This document shows positions 63,748-64,000 of a stretch of DNA of 64,000 bases, one piece after another. Made by a program: the position numbers and the translations under genes. This stretch comes from an uncultured Clostridium sp. GTDB taxonomy: Bacteria > Bacillota > Clostridia > TANB77 > CAG-508. The notes beneath the pieces were generated by a model that saw only the letters and a list, made by a program, of their open reading frames with translations, did not search any database and was not told the origin of the DNA. Position 1 is the first letter of the stretch. Each line of letters opens with the position of its first letter. The stretch covers positions 57,283 to 121,282 of the forward strand of contig CAMBEE010000004.1 in NCBI GenBank assembly GCA_945865665.1, read 5' to 3'.

Positions 63748-64000
63748 ATGGCTGAAACAAGTAAAAATAAAATATATTACAACGATAATGAGAATAGTGT
63801 AGCAGATGTACTTACTGATATGAAAAAAATGGCAGAAAGTACAGATGAAGCAATTGAAAAATCAAAATATAATGATGCAGCAATAAAAAAGAGTATTTCA
63901 GATGTAGAAAAAAATCAAGTAGAAAAAAACATAGAACAAGATAGCAAAATAGTAGAACTACAAACTGAAAAAGCAAAGCTAGAAACAGAGTTAAAAGAAA
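63748..64000 (+). CDS. Phage coiled-coil protein (truncated by window end)
   Basis: MAETSKNKIYYNDNENSVADVLTDMKKMAESTDEAIEKSKY... Confidence 0.6.
   Translation, partial: MAETSKNKIYYNDNENSVADVLTDMKKMAESTDEAIEKSKYNDAAIKKSISDVEKNQVEKNIEQDSKIVELQTEKAKLETELKE

Larger units (their letters stand above)
34600..64000. mobile_element. Prophage, HK97-type siphovirus (left end and most of the structural module; right end outside window)
   Basis: Integrase, repressor, replication, terminase, portal, protease, capsid, tail genes in order. Confidence 0.95.

Noticed and set aside
34600-64000. Diversity-generating retroelement, CRISPR array or anti-phage defence island in the prophage
   Set aside because: No reverse transcriptase, template/variable repeat pair, cas genes or recognisable defence genes seen; cargo region may lie beyond the window.

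Overview
AT-rich Firmicutes (Clostridia-like) chromosome segment (about 1-34.6 kb) followed by the left part of an integrated HK97-type siphoprophage (about 34.6 kb to the window end; the right end is not in the window). Host genes include a DUF2975/XRE pair, a MecA_N-type penicillin-binding protein, a two-component system, an ABC/FtsX transporter, AddA, NrdD/NrdG, two P-type ATPases, a CsoR/CopZ/CopA copper operon, MntP, Tag, YebC and an RlmD-like methyltransferase. The prophage has integrase, repressor region, replication genes, many small ORFs, a tRNA-Trp inside a structured non-coding region, packaging, head and tail genes. Main observation: seven reading-frame breaks, in six genes (two host, four prophage), each sit on an in-frame CGG codon. 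In every case skipping the C (CGGN read as GGN = Gly) restores the full-length protein family. By manual scan I found only ten in-frame CGG codons in recognisable genes, and seven are at these breaks. This looks like systematic +1 frameshifting or quadruplet decoding at CGG, shared by host and phage. Other observations: a (CA)17 tract between the best start codon and the body of a pilin-like gene (possible phase variation), a dispersed palindromic repeat family with GGGAC-type cores including one copy in-frame inside addA, a 53-bp perfect inverted repeat before an ABC operon, a canonical A_AAA_AAC -1 frameshift in the tail chaperone gene, and a candidate large structured phage RNA. All calls come from reading the sequence; no searches were run.
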